Part shown: positions 27,551 to 35,870 of the stretch, in pieces
Layout of the letters: each line of letters begins with the position of its first letter
How positions within the stretch are numbered: position 1 is the first letter of the stretch
Assembly: GCF_002119685.1 (NCBI RefSeq)
Contig: NZ_CP021108.1
Coordinates: 3,100,001-3,164,000 of the forward strand
DNA from: Bordetella genomosp. 8
Lineage (GTDB): Bacteria; Pseudomonadota; Gammaproteobacteria; Burkholderiales; Burkholderiaceae_B
Direction: 5' to 3'
DNA length: 64,000 nt
Notes under the pieces: model-generated
Database searches by the model: none
What the model saw: the letters and a program-made list of their open reading frames with translations, nothing else
Told to the model about the DNA's origin: nothing
Translations under genes and position numbers: made by a program

Positions 27551-28570
27551 TCAACCCGGCCGGCCGGTCACCGTGACCCAGTACGGCGTGCGCCGCACGA
27601 CGCGCACGGGCAGCGTCTGCGCCACCACCGCCAACACGTTGTCCGTATCGGCCAGCCTGAACACGCCGGACACCCGCAGCGCGGCGACGTCCGGATCGCA
27701 GCGGACCACGCCGGACCGATAGCGCGACAACTCGGCCAGGAAGGCGTCCAGCCGCAAGTTGTCCGCTTCCAATACGCCGCGCGTCCAGGCGGGCGCGTCG
27801 CCGCCCTGCCCGCCCAGGGCCGCGCCATTGCGGCGCGCGGCCCGCGCCGCGCGGAATTCCCCGGCGGTGAATCGCAGCGATTCGCCCGCCTCGACGATCC
27901 TGCGCGCGCCATCCGCACGCAGCGTGACTTCCACACGATGTTCCAGCACGCGCAGATAGGTCTCGTCGTCCAGTTGGCGCACTTCGAAGCGCGTGCCCAG
28001 GGCCCGCAGGCTGGCCTGGGCCGTGTCCACCAGGAAGGGCCGCGTCCGGCCATCCACATCCGGGGAGGTCGTCACGTAGATTTCGCCGCGCCGCAGTTGC
28101 ACGACGCGCGTATCCGGCGTGTACCGCACCGCGACGCTGGTCGCCGTGTTCAATTGAACCTGGCTGCCATCGGCGAGCACGACCTGGCGGTTGCCGCCCA
28201 CGGCGGTGCGGAAATCGTCCGCCCCGCCGAACAAAGGCGCGTCGCGGTAGACCAGCCAGGCGGCGGGCAGCGCCGTGCCCAGGACCAGCAGCGTCTTCAC
28301 CACCGCCCGGCGGTTGACGCGCGCCTGGCGGTCGGCCGTCGACCGCGTCAGCACCGGCACGCCCAGGCCCGGCGGCAGCGCGCCGAACTGGCGGCTCAGG
28401 CGCTCCGCACGCTGCCATGCCGCTTCATGGCGCGCATCCAGGCGGCGCCAGCGCTCGAAAGCGGCATAGTCGTCGGGGCCAGCCTGGCCGGAATGCAGGC
28501 GCACCAGCCAGCGGGCCGCTTCGCGAACCACCGCGCCGTCCAGCCCGGTTGAAGGTTGGGAGCTCGGCAC
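27551..28570 (-). CDS. fecR: FecR-like transmembrane anti-sigma regulator
   Basis: A 339-residue FecR-family protein starting with GTG at 28570, six bases after the sigma-factor stop. The cytoplasmic N-terminus has the DUF4880-type helix AARWLVRLHSGQAGPDDYAAFERWRRLDARHEAAWQRAE, which binds sigma. A single transmembrane segment near residues 90-110 precedes the periplasmic FecR domain (GGNRQVVLADGSQVQLNTATSVAVRYT) and a C-terminal STN-like domain that would contact FecA. It relays receptor occupancy to FecI. Confidence 0.92.
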   Translation of the reverse strand: MPSSQPSTGLDGAVVREAARWLVRLHSGQAGPDDYAAFERWRRLDARHEAAWQRAERLSRQFGALPPGLGVPVLTRSTADRQARVNRRAVVKTLLVLGTALPAAWLVYRDAPLFGGADDFRTAVGGNRQVVLADGSQVQLNTATSVAVRYTPDTRVVQLRRGEIYVTTSPDVDGRTRPFLVDTAQASLRALGTRFEVRQLDDETYLRVLEHRVEVTLRADGARRIVEAGESLRFTAGEFRAARAARRNGAALGGQGGDAPAWTRGVLEADNLRLDAFLAELSRYRSGVVRCDPDVAALRVSGVFRLADTDNVLAVVAQTLPVRVVRRTPYWVTVTGRPG

Positions 28571-28576
28571 GGCGGA

Positions 28577-29068
28577 TCAGTCCATCAGGGTCAGGCACAG
28601 TTCGAAGCCCTGTGCCATGTAGCGCTTGACCGTGCGTTCGCTGATGCCCAGACGCGCGGCGATCCGCGCATAGCTCAGGCCTTCCAGCTGCGAGAGCACG
28701 AAGACGTTGCGCGCCTGCGGCGCGAGTCCGGCCAGCAGCGCATCGAGCTGATGCAGGGCCTGGCGCATGGAAAGCAGCGCCTCCGGCGACACGGTGGCCT
28801 CCGCGGGCAGGGCCGCCACGGCCTCCAGCCAGGCGCGTTCCAGCGAGCGGCGGCGCCAGTGATCGTTCAGCAGGCCGCGCGCGATGGTGGTCAGATAGGC
28901 GCGCGGCTCGCGCAACCCGGGCATGTCCTCCGGCTTGCGCAGCAGCCTCAGGAAGGTGTCATGGGCCAGGTCGGCCGCTTCGTCGCCGCAGTCCAGGCGC
29001 CGCCGCAACCACAGGCAGAGCCAGTCATGGTTGTCTTCGTAGAGGACTCGTAGTGCAGCGGTGGACAT
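28577..29068 (-). CDS. fecI: FecI-like ECF sigma factor
   Basis: A 163-residue iron-starvation sigma factor. Region 2 includes ADLAHDTFLRLLR and EPRAYLTTIARGLLNDHWRRR; region 4 has LEGLSYARIAARLGISERTVKRYMAQ. The start MSTAALRVLYEDNHDWL was chosen because a longer frame to 29134 lacks family similarity. It heads the fecIRA-pepSY transcript, and a Fur-box-like palindrome lies about 95 bases upstream, fitting iron repression. Confidence 0.92.
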   Translation of the reverse strand: MSTAALRVLYEDNHDWLCLWLRRRLDCGDEAADLAHDTFLRLLRKPEDMPGLREPRAYLTTIARGLLNDHWRRRSLERAWLEAVAALPAEATVSPEALLSMRQALHQLDALLAGLAPQARNVFVLSQLEGLSYARIAARLGISERTVKRYMAQGFELCLTLMD

Positions 29069-29160
29069 GGTCGATCGCCCCGGCAGCGCGCAACAGGCGG
29101 GAAAAAGCGATAGCGCGCTGGCAGGAACAGGCAACCATCGACGAATCCGGCGATGATACC

Positions 29161-29173
29161 AAGAATTATTCTT
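29161..29173. promoter_or_regulatory. Fur-box-like palindrome upstream of fecI
   Basis: AAGAAT-T-ATTCTT is a perfect 6-1-6 palindrome in an AT-rich patch of this GC-rich region. It resembles the 6-1-6 core of Fur sites and lies between fecI and the end of the TPR gene. Confidence 0.55.
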
Positions 29174-29209
29174 ATTTGGTCGGCGAAGGTCCGGTTCACC
29201 GCCCTCCGC

Positions 29210-29926
29210 TCAGGAGCGGATCTTGGCCAGGAGCGTCTGGATGTCCGCCCTTCTGCCCTCGTCGGCCACTTCGCGGCCCGGGCGCGGCGGCGCCTTCAGC
29301 GCCTTTTCCAGATACGGAATCGCTTCGGACTTGCGATTGCGGTAGACCAGGTAGTCGGCATAGAAGTAGTTCGGGTCGATGCCGTCCGGATTCACCGTCA
29401 GGGCCTGCTGCAGCAGCGCCTCGGCCTTTTTGTTGTCGCCGAAACCGATGGGCCAGCCAGGCACCTTGTAGTAAAGGACGCCCAGGCTGTTCAGCGCGGA
29501 GCCGTCCAGCGCCTTGCTGTCGATCTGGATCGCGGCCTCATAGTCGGCCTTGGCCTGCTTGGCCAGGTCCAGGGCGCCCAGCCCGCCCTTCGCGCCGGCC
29601 CAGGAGCTCATGATGATGCCTTCCCAGATCAGCGGCTCGACCCGCCCGTTGTAGCGGGTGGTCAGCGCATGGGCCTGCTTGGACAGCGCCTCGAACTTCG
29701 CCGCGCGCTGGTCCTCCGGCGTCTTGTACTGGATGACCGCCCATTCGGTCTGCAGGGCATGGATGCCCTGGTCCAGGTCCGCGGGTTCCGCTTGGACTTG
29801 GGCCGACACGCCCAGCGCCAGGGTGGCGGCCGTCAGCAGCGCGGCCGCCCAACCGGCCAGGCGCCCCAGACGGTGCTGTCCTTGGCGCTCCGCGGGGCAT
29901 GCCGCGAAGGTGAAAACTCGAATCAT
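29210..29926 (-). CDS. Periplasmic TPR-repeat protein at the end of the hemolysin-family operon
   Basis: A 238-residue protein with an N-terminal export signal (hydrophobic AAALLTAATLALGVSAQVQA) and helical TPR-like repeats (LDLAKQAKADYEAAIQID; NKKAEALLQQALTVNPD; KSEAIPYLEKALKAPP). It begins inside the end of the SDR gene (ATGA overlap at 29923-29926), which ties it to the upstream operon. TPR domains bind partner proteins; the partner and function are unknown. Homologous small TPR proteins are often called 'tetratricopeptide repeat protein' only. Confidence 0.8.
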   Translation of the reverse strand: MIRVFTFAACPAERQGQHRLGRLAGWAAALLTAATLALGVSAQVQAEPADLDQGIHALQTEWAVIQYKTPEDQRAAKFEALSKQAHALTTRYNGRVEPLIWEGIIMSSWAGAKGGLGALDLAKQAKADYEAAIQIDSKALDGSALNSLGVLYYKVPGWPIGFGDNKKAEALLQQALTVNPDGIDPNYFYADYLVYRNRKSEAIPYLEKALKAPPRPGREVADEGRRADIQTLLAKIRS

Positions 29927-30738
29927 GAAGAAGCTCCAGGGGGGAAGGCGGATGGTTTCAGGGCGCGCCTGTGCTTGGTGAACGCCCCATCCATCCATTT
30001 CGGGAAAAGTCCGTTCAGGCGCACGGCCAGCGCCTCGACCGCACCGACGTAGCGTTGCGGCGACTCGTCGCGCAGCAGGCGTATCAGGTCGCGCGCTACC
30101 GCGTCCGGCGAGTCGCTGCGCGAGCCGGTCGCCTGGTTGAAGGCCAGTACTTCCGGCGCATTGAACGACGTGGCGATGGCGCGCGGCGCGTAATACTGGA
30201 CGCGCACATGCGTGTCCGCGAGCTCGCGGCGCAACGATTCGGTATAGACGCGCAAGGCCGCCTTGCTGGCGCCGTAGGCGGAAAACCCCGGCACGCCCAG
30301 GCTGCCCAGTGTCGAGCCTATGTTGACGATCTGCGCGCGCTTGCAGGCCAGCAATTGCGGCAGCATGCCGGCGGTCAGCAGCATGGGGGCGACGATGTTG
30401 GTGTCGACCACGCGTTGCGCGTCTTCCGGCCGCAGGTCCTGGGCGCGGCCGAAGGCCGGCGCGGCGGCGTTGTTGATCAGCATGTTGGCTTCGCGGGCCG
30501 CCGCCGCGTCGATCAGGGCGGCACGGCCGTGTTCGGTCGTGATGTCCACCACCAGCGCGTCGACGCGCCATCGATCGAAGGAGCCGGTGGCCAGCGCATG
30601 CGCCAGCGCCAGCAGCGGCTCGGCCGTGCGGCCGACCAGCAGCACGCGCGCGCCGTCGTCCAGCAGGCGGCGTGCGATCGCGCTGCCCAGGCCGCCGGCG
30701 GCGCCGGTCAGGACCACGGATGCTTCGCTGGGTTTCAT
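29923..30738 (-). CDS. Short-chain dehydrogenase/reductase of the hemolysin-family operon
   Basis: A 271-residue SDR. The nucleotide-binding motif is LTGAAGGLGSAIA, the structural NNA motif is LINNAAAPAFG, and the active site has Ser (NIGSTLGS) and YGASK. The cofactor is probably NADP (VGRTAE after the second strand). It overlaps the diiron-enzyme gene upstream by four bases and the TPR gene downstream by four bases, so the products are likely made together. It could reduce a carbonyl formed by the preceding enzymes; the substrate is unknown. Confidence 0.87.
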   Translation of the reverse strand: MKPSEASVVLTGAAGGLGSAIARRLLDDGARVLLVGRTAEPLLALAHALATGSFDRWRVDALVVDITTEHGRAALIDAAAAREANMLINNAAAPAFGRAQDLRPEDAQRVVDTNIVAPMLLTAGMLPQLLACKRAQIVNIGSTLGSLGVPGFSAYGASKAALRVYTESLRRELADTHVRVQYYAPRAIATSFNAPEVLAFNQATGSRSDSPDAVARDLIRLLRDESPQRYVGAVEALAVRLNGLFPKWMDGAFTKHRRALKPSAFPPGASS

Positions 30739-31406
30739 CGTGCCGCCTCCACTGCCGGGACACGCGGCAGGCCGCGGAAGATGGCGCCGTAGAGCCGGTA
30801 GAACATGTGGGCGGCGTGCAGCACGGCCGCCTGGTCGCCGGCATCGTCCAGCCGATCCATCAGGTCGGCGAAGTGACGGGTATGTTCCTGGTCCAGCGTG
30901 CCATGCGAACGCAGATAGCTGAAGGCCGCGGGCGGCAGGGCCAGCGTCTGCTGGATGCGATCGGCGGCATTCAGGGCCAGCGCCACGCTGGTGCCTTCCA
31001 GCACGTGCACCATGCCGAAGAAGCCCACCGGGTTGTTGCGCGCGATGGTGTCGTAGGCGTAGGCCACCATGACTTCGGTGTCCGGACCGGGGCCCGCGCG
31101 GCGCACCGCGTCGGCATCCTGGCCCAGCGCGCGCAGGTCGTTGAGGATCCATTCGTCATGGCCCGTCTCTTCCTCGATGTATTCGTCCAGGGCGTCGTGC
31201 ATCCAGGCCAGCCGATCGGGCATCCGGGCCCGGCAGGCGTGCATCAGGGGCACCGTGTGGCGCACGTGGTGATAGGCCTCGCGGAGGAAGGCGATGTAGG
31301 ACGGCAGCGCGACCTGGCCGCGCAGGCAATCCTGGATGATCGGGGTCTGCACCAGCGATGCGCGGCTTGCCTGCGTATCGGCGACCAGCGTTTCGAAAAA
31401 GGACAT
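30735..31406 (-). CDS. Haem-oxygenase-like diiron enzyme (iron-containing redox enzyme family)
   Basis: A 223-residue all-helical protein of the TENA/PqqC/haem-oxygenase-like fold. Potential metal ligands are spaced as in haem-oxygenase-like diiron oxygenases: E80 and H83 (EETGH), E137 (HVLEGTS), D172 and H175 (LDQEH), with E43 and H47 nearby. Known members oxidise fatty acids to alkenes (UndA) or N-oxygenate amino acids. Here it lies between an adenylate-forming ligase and an SDR, with four-base overlap to the SDR, suggesting one step of a biosynthetic path. The substrate is unknown. Confidence 0.78.
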   Translation of the reverse strand: MSFFETLVADTQASRASLVQTPIIQDCLRGQVALPSYIAFLREAYHHVRHTVPLMHACRARMPDRLAWMHDALDEYIEEETGHDEWILNDLRALGQDADAVRRAGPGPDTEVMVAYAYDTIARNNPVGFFGMVHVLEGTSVALALNAADRIQQTLALPPAAFSYLRSHGTLDQEHTRHFADLMDRLDDAGDQAAVLHAAHMFYRLYGAIFRGLPRVPAVEAAR

Positions 31407-31412
31407 GATGGA

Positions 31413-32894
31413 TCAGGGCAAAGGGGGAAGATGAGTGCTCAGGAAAATGTCGCCGTGCCGGGCGGCGATGGCCTCGCGTCGCGGACGGCCGTTGGGCGTG
31501 GCCATGCCGGCCGCCGCGGTGAACTCCGCGCGGGCGCGTACCCAGACGCCGATGCGGGCGTAATCCGGCAGGAGCTGGTTGGCGCGTTCGACGCCGGCCT
31601 GGATGGTCTGGTCCTCGGCGCCCGGCAGCGGCCAGACCACGGCGCCCAGGGCCGACTGCCCTTCTCCCAGGACCACGGCCTGGGCGATGCCGGGCTGGCT
31701 GCCCAGATGCAGCTCCACCCATTCCGGCGACACGTTGCGGCCGAAGCCGGTGATCAGGACGTTCTTCTTGCGGCCGCTGACGTGCAGGAAGCCGTCGGCG
31801 TCGATATGGCCCAGGTCGCCGGTGGGCATCCATGCTTCCGACCAGGGCGGGTGGCCCAGATAGCCCAGGGCATGCACGCCCGCGATCTCGATCTCGCCGT
31901 CCGCGGCCACGCGCAGGCGCGCGTGCGGCAGCGCCCGTCCGGCCGATCCCGCGCGGTCGGCCCCGGGCAGGTTCAGGGTCTGCACCGAACAGGCCTCGGA
32001 CAGGCCATAGCCTTCGTAGGCGGGCAACCCCACGGCGCGTGCCTGCGCCAGGAGCTCCGCGCCCACCGCGGCGCCGCCCACGGCCATGAAACGCAGGCTC
32101 GCCGGCGCCGGCGCCTGCGTCGCGCGCAGCCATCCGGCGTAGGCGCGCAGCATCTGCGGCAGCACGATGACGCTCTGCGCGCCGCTGTCGCGCAGCGCAT
32201 CGTGGAAGGCGCCCGGGTCGAAGCCCGACGATCCCTTCATGCCGACCTCGCCCAAACCGCGCACGGCGATGGCGGCGCCCTGCATCAGCGGCGCGTAGGC
32301 GCCGGCGATGTTCTCCAGCAGGATGGGGAGCGGCAGCGCCGTCAGGTGGCAGCGTATGCCCAGGAACTGGGTAGCCCGGGCCAGGCTGGCCGCGACGCCC
32401 AGCATGTCGCGCGCCGCCAGGCACACGCCCTTGGGCGTGCCCGTCGATCCGGACGTGAAGGTGATCTTGGCCGTGCCGACATGCAGCGCGACCTGTGGAA
32501 TGTCGCGCCGGTACAAGTCCAGCGCCGGCGGCAAGGCTTGCGGGTCGCCCAGCCCCAGGCCGGCCAGCGCCGGCCGCATGGCGGCGCCGGCCACCACCGC
32601 GCCCACGCCCGCGGCGGCCAGCGTCGCGGCGATCTGCTCGGGGGTGAAGAACAAGGGCAGCGGCAGATGCACGACGCCGGCGCGCATGCAGGCCAGGTCG
32701 TGCACGATCCACTCGGCGCCGTTGTCCATCAGCGACGCAACGGCGCCGACGCCGGCCGCGGCCAGGGCGTCGGCCAATGACTCCACGCGGCGATTCAAGG
32801 CAGCGTAGGAGACCGGCCCCTCCGGCGTTTCGAGCGCCGTCATGGAGGCGCGGTCCGGCTCGCGCAGGAGTTCGAAGAAGTCCTGCGCGTTCAT
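31413..32894 (-). CDS. Adenylate-forming (AMP-binding) ligase
   Basis: A 493-residue member of the ANL superfamily. The P-loop is ITFTSGSTGTPKG, the A5-like motif YEGYGLSEACS, and the hinge/A8 region GDLGHIDADGFLHVSGRKKN. At the C-terminus the catalytic A10 position, normally Lys in a GK motif, reads NGR with Arg at 470. It would activate a carboxylic acid as an acyl-adenylate and perhaps transfer it to CoA or an amine. No carrier-protein gene is adjacent. It overlaps the hemolysin-family gene by four bases and precedes the diiron enzyme by six. Confidence 0.88.
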   Translation of the reverse strand: MNAQDFFELLREPDRASMTALETPEGPVSYAALNRRVESLADALAAAGVGAVASLMDNGAEWIVHDLACMRAGVVHLPLPLFFTPEQIAATLAAAGVGAVVAGAAMRPALAGLGLGDPQALPPALDLYRRDIPQVALHVGTAKITFTSGSTGTPKGVCLAARDMLGVAASLARATQFLGIRCHLTALPLPILLENIAGAYAPLMQGAAIAVRGLGEVGMKGSSGFDPGAFHDALRDSGAQSVIVLPQMLRAYAGWLRATQAPAPASLRFMAVGGAAVGAELLAQARAVGLPAYEGYGLSEACSVQTLNLPGADRAGSAGRALPHARLRVAADGEIEIAGVHALGYLGHPPWSEAWMPTGDLGHIDADGFLHVSGRKKNVLITGFGRNVSPEWVELHLGSQPGIAQAVVLGEGQSALGAVVWPLPGAEDQTIQAGVERANQLLPDYARIGVWVRARAEFTAAAGMATPNGRPRREAIAARHGDIFLSTHLPPLP

Positions 32895-33532
32895 ACGGCT
32901 TGCTCCCCGAAGCGTTGCAGGATGGTGCGCAGATGCCCGGCAAAGACTTCGGGACCGTGGGCGTAGTAGTCGCCCCAGTCCTGGCGCTCCGTTTCGTCCA
33001 GGCGCGCCGCGCTGGCGATACCCAGCGAACGGTGCGCCAATCCCATGCGCGCGAACAGATGGTGCAGTTCCGCCGTCAGCGTACTGACCGCCCATTCATA
33101 GCCTTGCCGATGCAGATGGTCCGCGAGCAAGGGCACCAGCCGGCGGCCCGCGCCCGGGCGCATGGCGGCAAAATGCCCGACTTCGACGATGCGTCCGCGG
33201 CTGACCGGCACGCCGTCTGCGCGGATGTACTTTTCGACGGGCGCGGACAGGTAGCGTTCCAGGAACAAGGCCTGGCTGGCTGGACGGTAGCCCGCCGCGG
33301 CCAGGATCTGGCCATCGTCCTGCAGGCTGACCAGGACCGGCAGCCACTCCTTCAGATACGCGCCATAGCGCTGGCGATAGCGTCGCGCGATATACGATTC
33401 GACGTGGTGCCGCAGGGGATCGTGCCGATGATGCACGTGCAGAAGGGGCTGCTGCTCACCCTCCCCTGCCGGCCAAGCGATGGAGGACGCGCGGGCGCCG
33501 TGCTGCGGCATCAATAATTCCAGACAATGCAT
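32891..33532 (-). CDS. Thermostable-hemolysin-family protein (GNAT-like fold)
   Basis: A 213-residue protein of the family named for the Vibrio thermostable hemolysin. Characteristic stretches are YLKEWLPVLVSLQ, LFLERYLSAPVEKYI, VSRGRIVEVGHFAAMRPGAGRRL and WAVSTLTAELHHLFARMGLAHRSLGIA, which together resemble an acyltransferase (GNAT) fold rather than a pore-former. No signal peptide is seen. It is the first gene of a five-gene overlapping operon with a ligase, diiron enzyme, SDR and TPR protein. A role as an acyl-transfer enzyme in that path is inference; the hemolysin name may be misleading. Confidence 0.8.
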   Translation of the reverse strand: MHCLELLMPQHGARASSIAWPAGEGEQQPLLHVHHRHDPLRHHVESYIARRYRQRYGAYLKEWLPVLVSLQDDGQILAAAGYRPASQALFLERYLSAPVEKYIRADGVPVSRGRIVEVGHFAAMRPGAGRRLVPLLADHLHRQGYEWAVSTLTAELHHLFARMGLAHRSLGIASAARLDETERQDWGDYYAHGPEVFAGHLRTILQRFGEQAV

Positions 33533-33574
33533 GTTTGGTTTCCAATGCGATGCGGCGCAGCATAGGACGCCAAG

Positions 33575-33591
33575 ATTAATCGGAAATTAAC
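33575..33591. promoter_or_regulatory. PmrA/QseB-type direct repeat in the divergent promoter
   Basis: ATTAAT-N5-ATTAAC fits the direct-repeat layout of PmrA/QseB boxes (YTTAAK-N5-YTTAAK, first base differing). It lies between the hemolysin-family operon and the response-regulator gene and could control both. Confidence 0.5.
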
Positions 33592-33638
33592 GGCCCGCCG
33601 GTGCTAAGCTGCCCCGCATCGCGGCGCAAGGAATATGA

Positions 33639-34310
33639 ATGAGAATCCTCATCATCGAAGATGATCCCCTCCTCGGTGACGGCGTAAAAAAAGGCCTGGG
33701 GCTGCTGGGCTATGCGGTCGACTGGTTCACCAGCGGCAAGGACGCGGACCACGCCCTGCAATTCGTCAAGTACGACGCGGTGGTGCTGGATCTGGGGCTG
33801 CCCGGCGAGGACGGCATGGCCCTGCTGACCCGCTGGCGCCGTGCCGGACACACCCTGCCCATCATCGTGCTGACGGCACGCGATGCCGTCGAAAGCCGTA
33901 TCGGCGGCCTGGATGCGGGCGCCGACGATTACCTGCTCAAGCCCATCGCCCTGGATGAACTCGCGGCGCGATTGCGCGCGGTGACGCGCCGCGGCGCGGG
34001 CAAGCCCGAACCCGTCTGGCGGCATGGCGACCTGGAATACCACCCCGCGTCGCACGAGGTCTATTGGCAGGGGCGCCGCATCGATCTGTCGTCGCGCGAA
34101 GCCCTGCTGCTGGAATTGTTCCTGACGCATCCGAATCGCGTACTGACCCGCGAGTTCATCCGCGAAAAACTCTACGACTGGGATGCCGACGTCGAAAGCA
34201 ATGCGCTCGACGTCTACGTCCATCACGTCCGCAAGAAAATCCATCCCAAGATCATCCGCACGCTGCGCGGATCGGGATACGCGCTGGGACAGGTGGAAGG
34301 CCAGCCATGA
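33639..34310 (+). CDS. OmpR-family response regulator (QseB/PmrA-like)
   Basis: A 223-residue regulator. The receiver has the acidic pair in IIEDDPLLGDG, the phosphoacceptor in AVVLDLGLPGEDG, Thr/Ala in VLTARD and Lys in YLLKPI. The C-terminal winged helix ends VHHVRKKIHPKIIRTLRGSGYAL. An ATG at 33635 in another frame is unlikely; the ATG at 33639 follows AAGGA. It overlaps the kinase gene by four bases. It is divergent from the hemolysin-family operon, which it may regulate. Confidence 0.93.
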   Translation: MRILIIEDDPLLGDGVKKGLGLLGYAVDWFTSGKDADHALQFVKYDAVVLDLGLPGEDGMALLTRWRRAGHTLPIIVLTARDAVESRIGGLDAGADDYLLKPIALDELAARLRAVTRRGAGKPEPVWRHGDLEYHPASHEVYWQGRRIDLSSREALLLELFLTHPNRVLTREFIREKLYDWDADVESNALDVYVHHVRKKIHPKIIRTLRGSGYALGQVEGQP

Positions 34311-35665
34311 CGCTGCAGCGGAGATTGATCGTCGCCGTCCTGCTGGCCGCTCCCCTGGCCTGGCTGCTGACCATCGCCGGCACCTATTGGCGGGCGGAAC
34401 ACGAGATCAACGAGCTTTACGACACCGACATGCTGCGCCTGGCGCAGCAGACGCTGGCAGTGGCACGCCTGCTGCCGCCGGACGTGGCACTCCCCACCGA
34501 TCCCTTGCAGACCAGGCTGCCCGACGACCTGGGCGACGCCGGCCTGGGCGATTGGGCCGTGGCAATCTGGCGCGGCGCCGGCGAGCCGTTGTCGCTGGAT
34601 CCGGAGGCCCGGCAATTCGACCGCAACGGAACGGCGGAAGGTTTCTTCGAAAGCCGCATCGACGATACGCCTTGGCGGCTGTTTTATCTGAACGATGCGG
34701 CCTCCGGCACGCGCGTGGCGGTGGGCCAGCGCGTAGGCGAACGGCGAGACCTGATCGTCGCCTACCTGGCCAGCCAGGCCCTGCCCTGGCTGTTGAGCCT
34801 GCCGGTGCTAATCGGCCTGCTGGTGTACGCCGTGCGGCGCGCCATGCGGCCGGTGCGCGAGCTTTCCACCCGCCTGGAACGGCGCGCCCCCGACGACGAT
34901 ACGCCGCTGCCCCTGGATGGCACGCCGGCGGAGCTGCGCGTGCTGGTGCAGGCCATGAACGGCCTGCTGGCGCGCGTGGCGACGCTCATCGACCAGGAAC
35001 GGCGGCTGACGGCGGACGCCGCGCACGAACTGCGCACGCCCCTGGCCGCCCTGCGCGCGCAGTGGGACGTGGCGCAGCGCACCGACGATCCCGCCCAGCG
35101 GCGCGAGGTGCAGGCCAGCGTCACCCGCGGCCTGGAACGGCTGGACCGGCTGGTCGCCCAGCTGCTCACCATGGCGCGGCTGGACAGCAGCAGGCATGTG
35201 GGTTTCGGCGCCGCCATCGACTGGCGCGCTGTCGCCGAACAGGCGGTCGGCGACTGCCTGTGGATCGCCAACCGGCGCGACGTCGATATCGACGTGGAGT
35301 GGCCGGCGGACGGCCAGGCGCCGCTGCCCATCGCCGGCGATTCCGACGCCCTGGTCATCATGCTGCGCAACGTCCTGGACAATGCCGTGCGCTACGGCCC
35401 CAGGCATGCGCGGGTGCGCGTGACGTTCACCGCATCGCGCATCCTGGTCGACGACCAGGGGCCCGGCATACCGCCTGACCTGTTGCCCCGCATCGGCAAT
35501 CGTTTCCTGCGCGCGGCCGGCAACGAAGAATCGGGCAGCGGCCTGGGCGTGTCCATCGTCCGCCGCATCGCCCAGAACCATGGACTGGCGCTGCGGTTCG
35601 ACATGCGCGGCGCGGACAGCGACCTGGGGCCGGGCATGCGCCTGACGATCCTGCGGGGCAACTGA
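34307..35665 (+). CDS. Sensor histidine kinase (QseC/PmrB-like)
   Basis: A 452-residue membrane kinase. Helix 1 (residues about 7-27) and helix 2 (about 145-170) enclose a periplasmic sensor domain with an FYL... core. The cytoplasmic part has a HAMP-like linker, an H-box AAHELRTPLAAL, N-box LRNVLDNAVRYGP and G-boxes DDQGPGIPP and GSGLGVSIV. The signal is unknown; relatives sense metals, pH or catechol-like ligands. Translation is coupled to the response regulator. Confidence 0.92.
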   Translation: MTLQRRLIVAVLLAAPLAWLLTIAGTYWRAEHEINELYDTDMLRLAQQTLAVARLLPPDVALPTDPLQTRLPDDLGDAGLGDWAVAIWRGAGEPLSLDPEARQFDRNGTAEGFFESRIDDTPWRLFYLNDAASGTRVAVGQRVGERRDLIVAYLASQALPWLLSLPVLIGLLVYAVRRAMRPVRELSTRLERRAPDDDTPLPLDGTPAELRVLVQAMNGLLARVATLIDQERRLTADAAHELRTPLAALRAQWDVAQRTDDPAQRREVQASVTRGLERLDRLVAQLLTMARLDSSRHVGFGAAIDWRAVAEQAVGDCLWIANRRDVDIDVEWPADGQAPLPIAGDSDALVIMLRNVLDNAVRYGPRHARVRVTFTASRILVDDQGPGIPPDLLPRIGNRFLRAAGNEESGSGLGVSIVRRIAQNHGLALRFDMRGADSDLGPGMRLTILRGN

Positions 35666-35698
35666 AGCGGGCACGACGCCAGGCACGTTGCGGAACGC

Positions 35699-35712
35699 TT
35701 GACCCATATCAA
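35699..35712 (+). promoter_or_regulatory. FNR/Anr-type site upstream of tandem usp
   Basis: TTGAC-CCAT-ATCAA fits the FNR consensus. A GACTAT hexamer at 35735-35740 sits at the class II -10 position, giving a predicted start near 35747 and a leader of about 125 bases. Confidence 0.68.
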
Positions 35713-35870
35713 CGCGGCGTCGCCGCCACGGCGCGACTATGAAGTGCAGCCCATTCGGTACCGGGCTGGAAGGAGACGTATCGGCCTGGCATGGGAAGTC
35801 CACCGCCTGACGCGCGTGCGGGCCGGAGCCAGGCACCCCTTGCCGCGCTCAATGACCAGCGAGAACCATC

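Noticed and set aside
30672..32780. A 702-codon plus-strand frame opposite the ligase and diiron-enzyme genes
   Set aside because: It is antisense to well-supported genes and has no recognisable motif.
32891..33532. Reading the thermostable-hemolysin-family protein as a secreted toxin
   Set aside because: No signal peptide or pore-forming features are visible, and its operon consists of metabolic enzymes.
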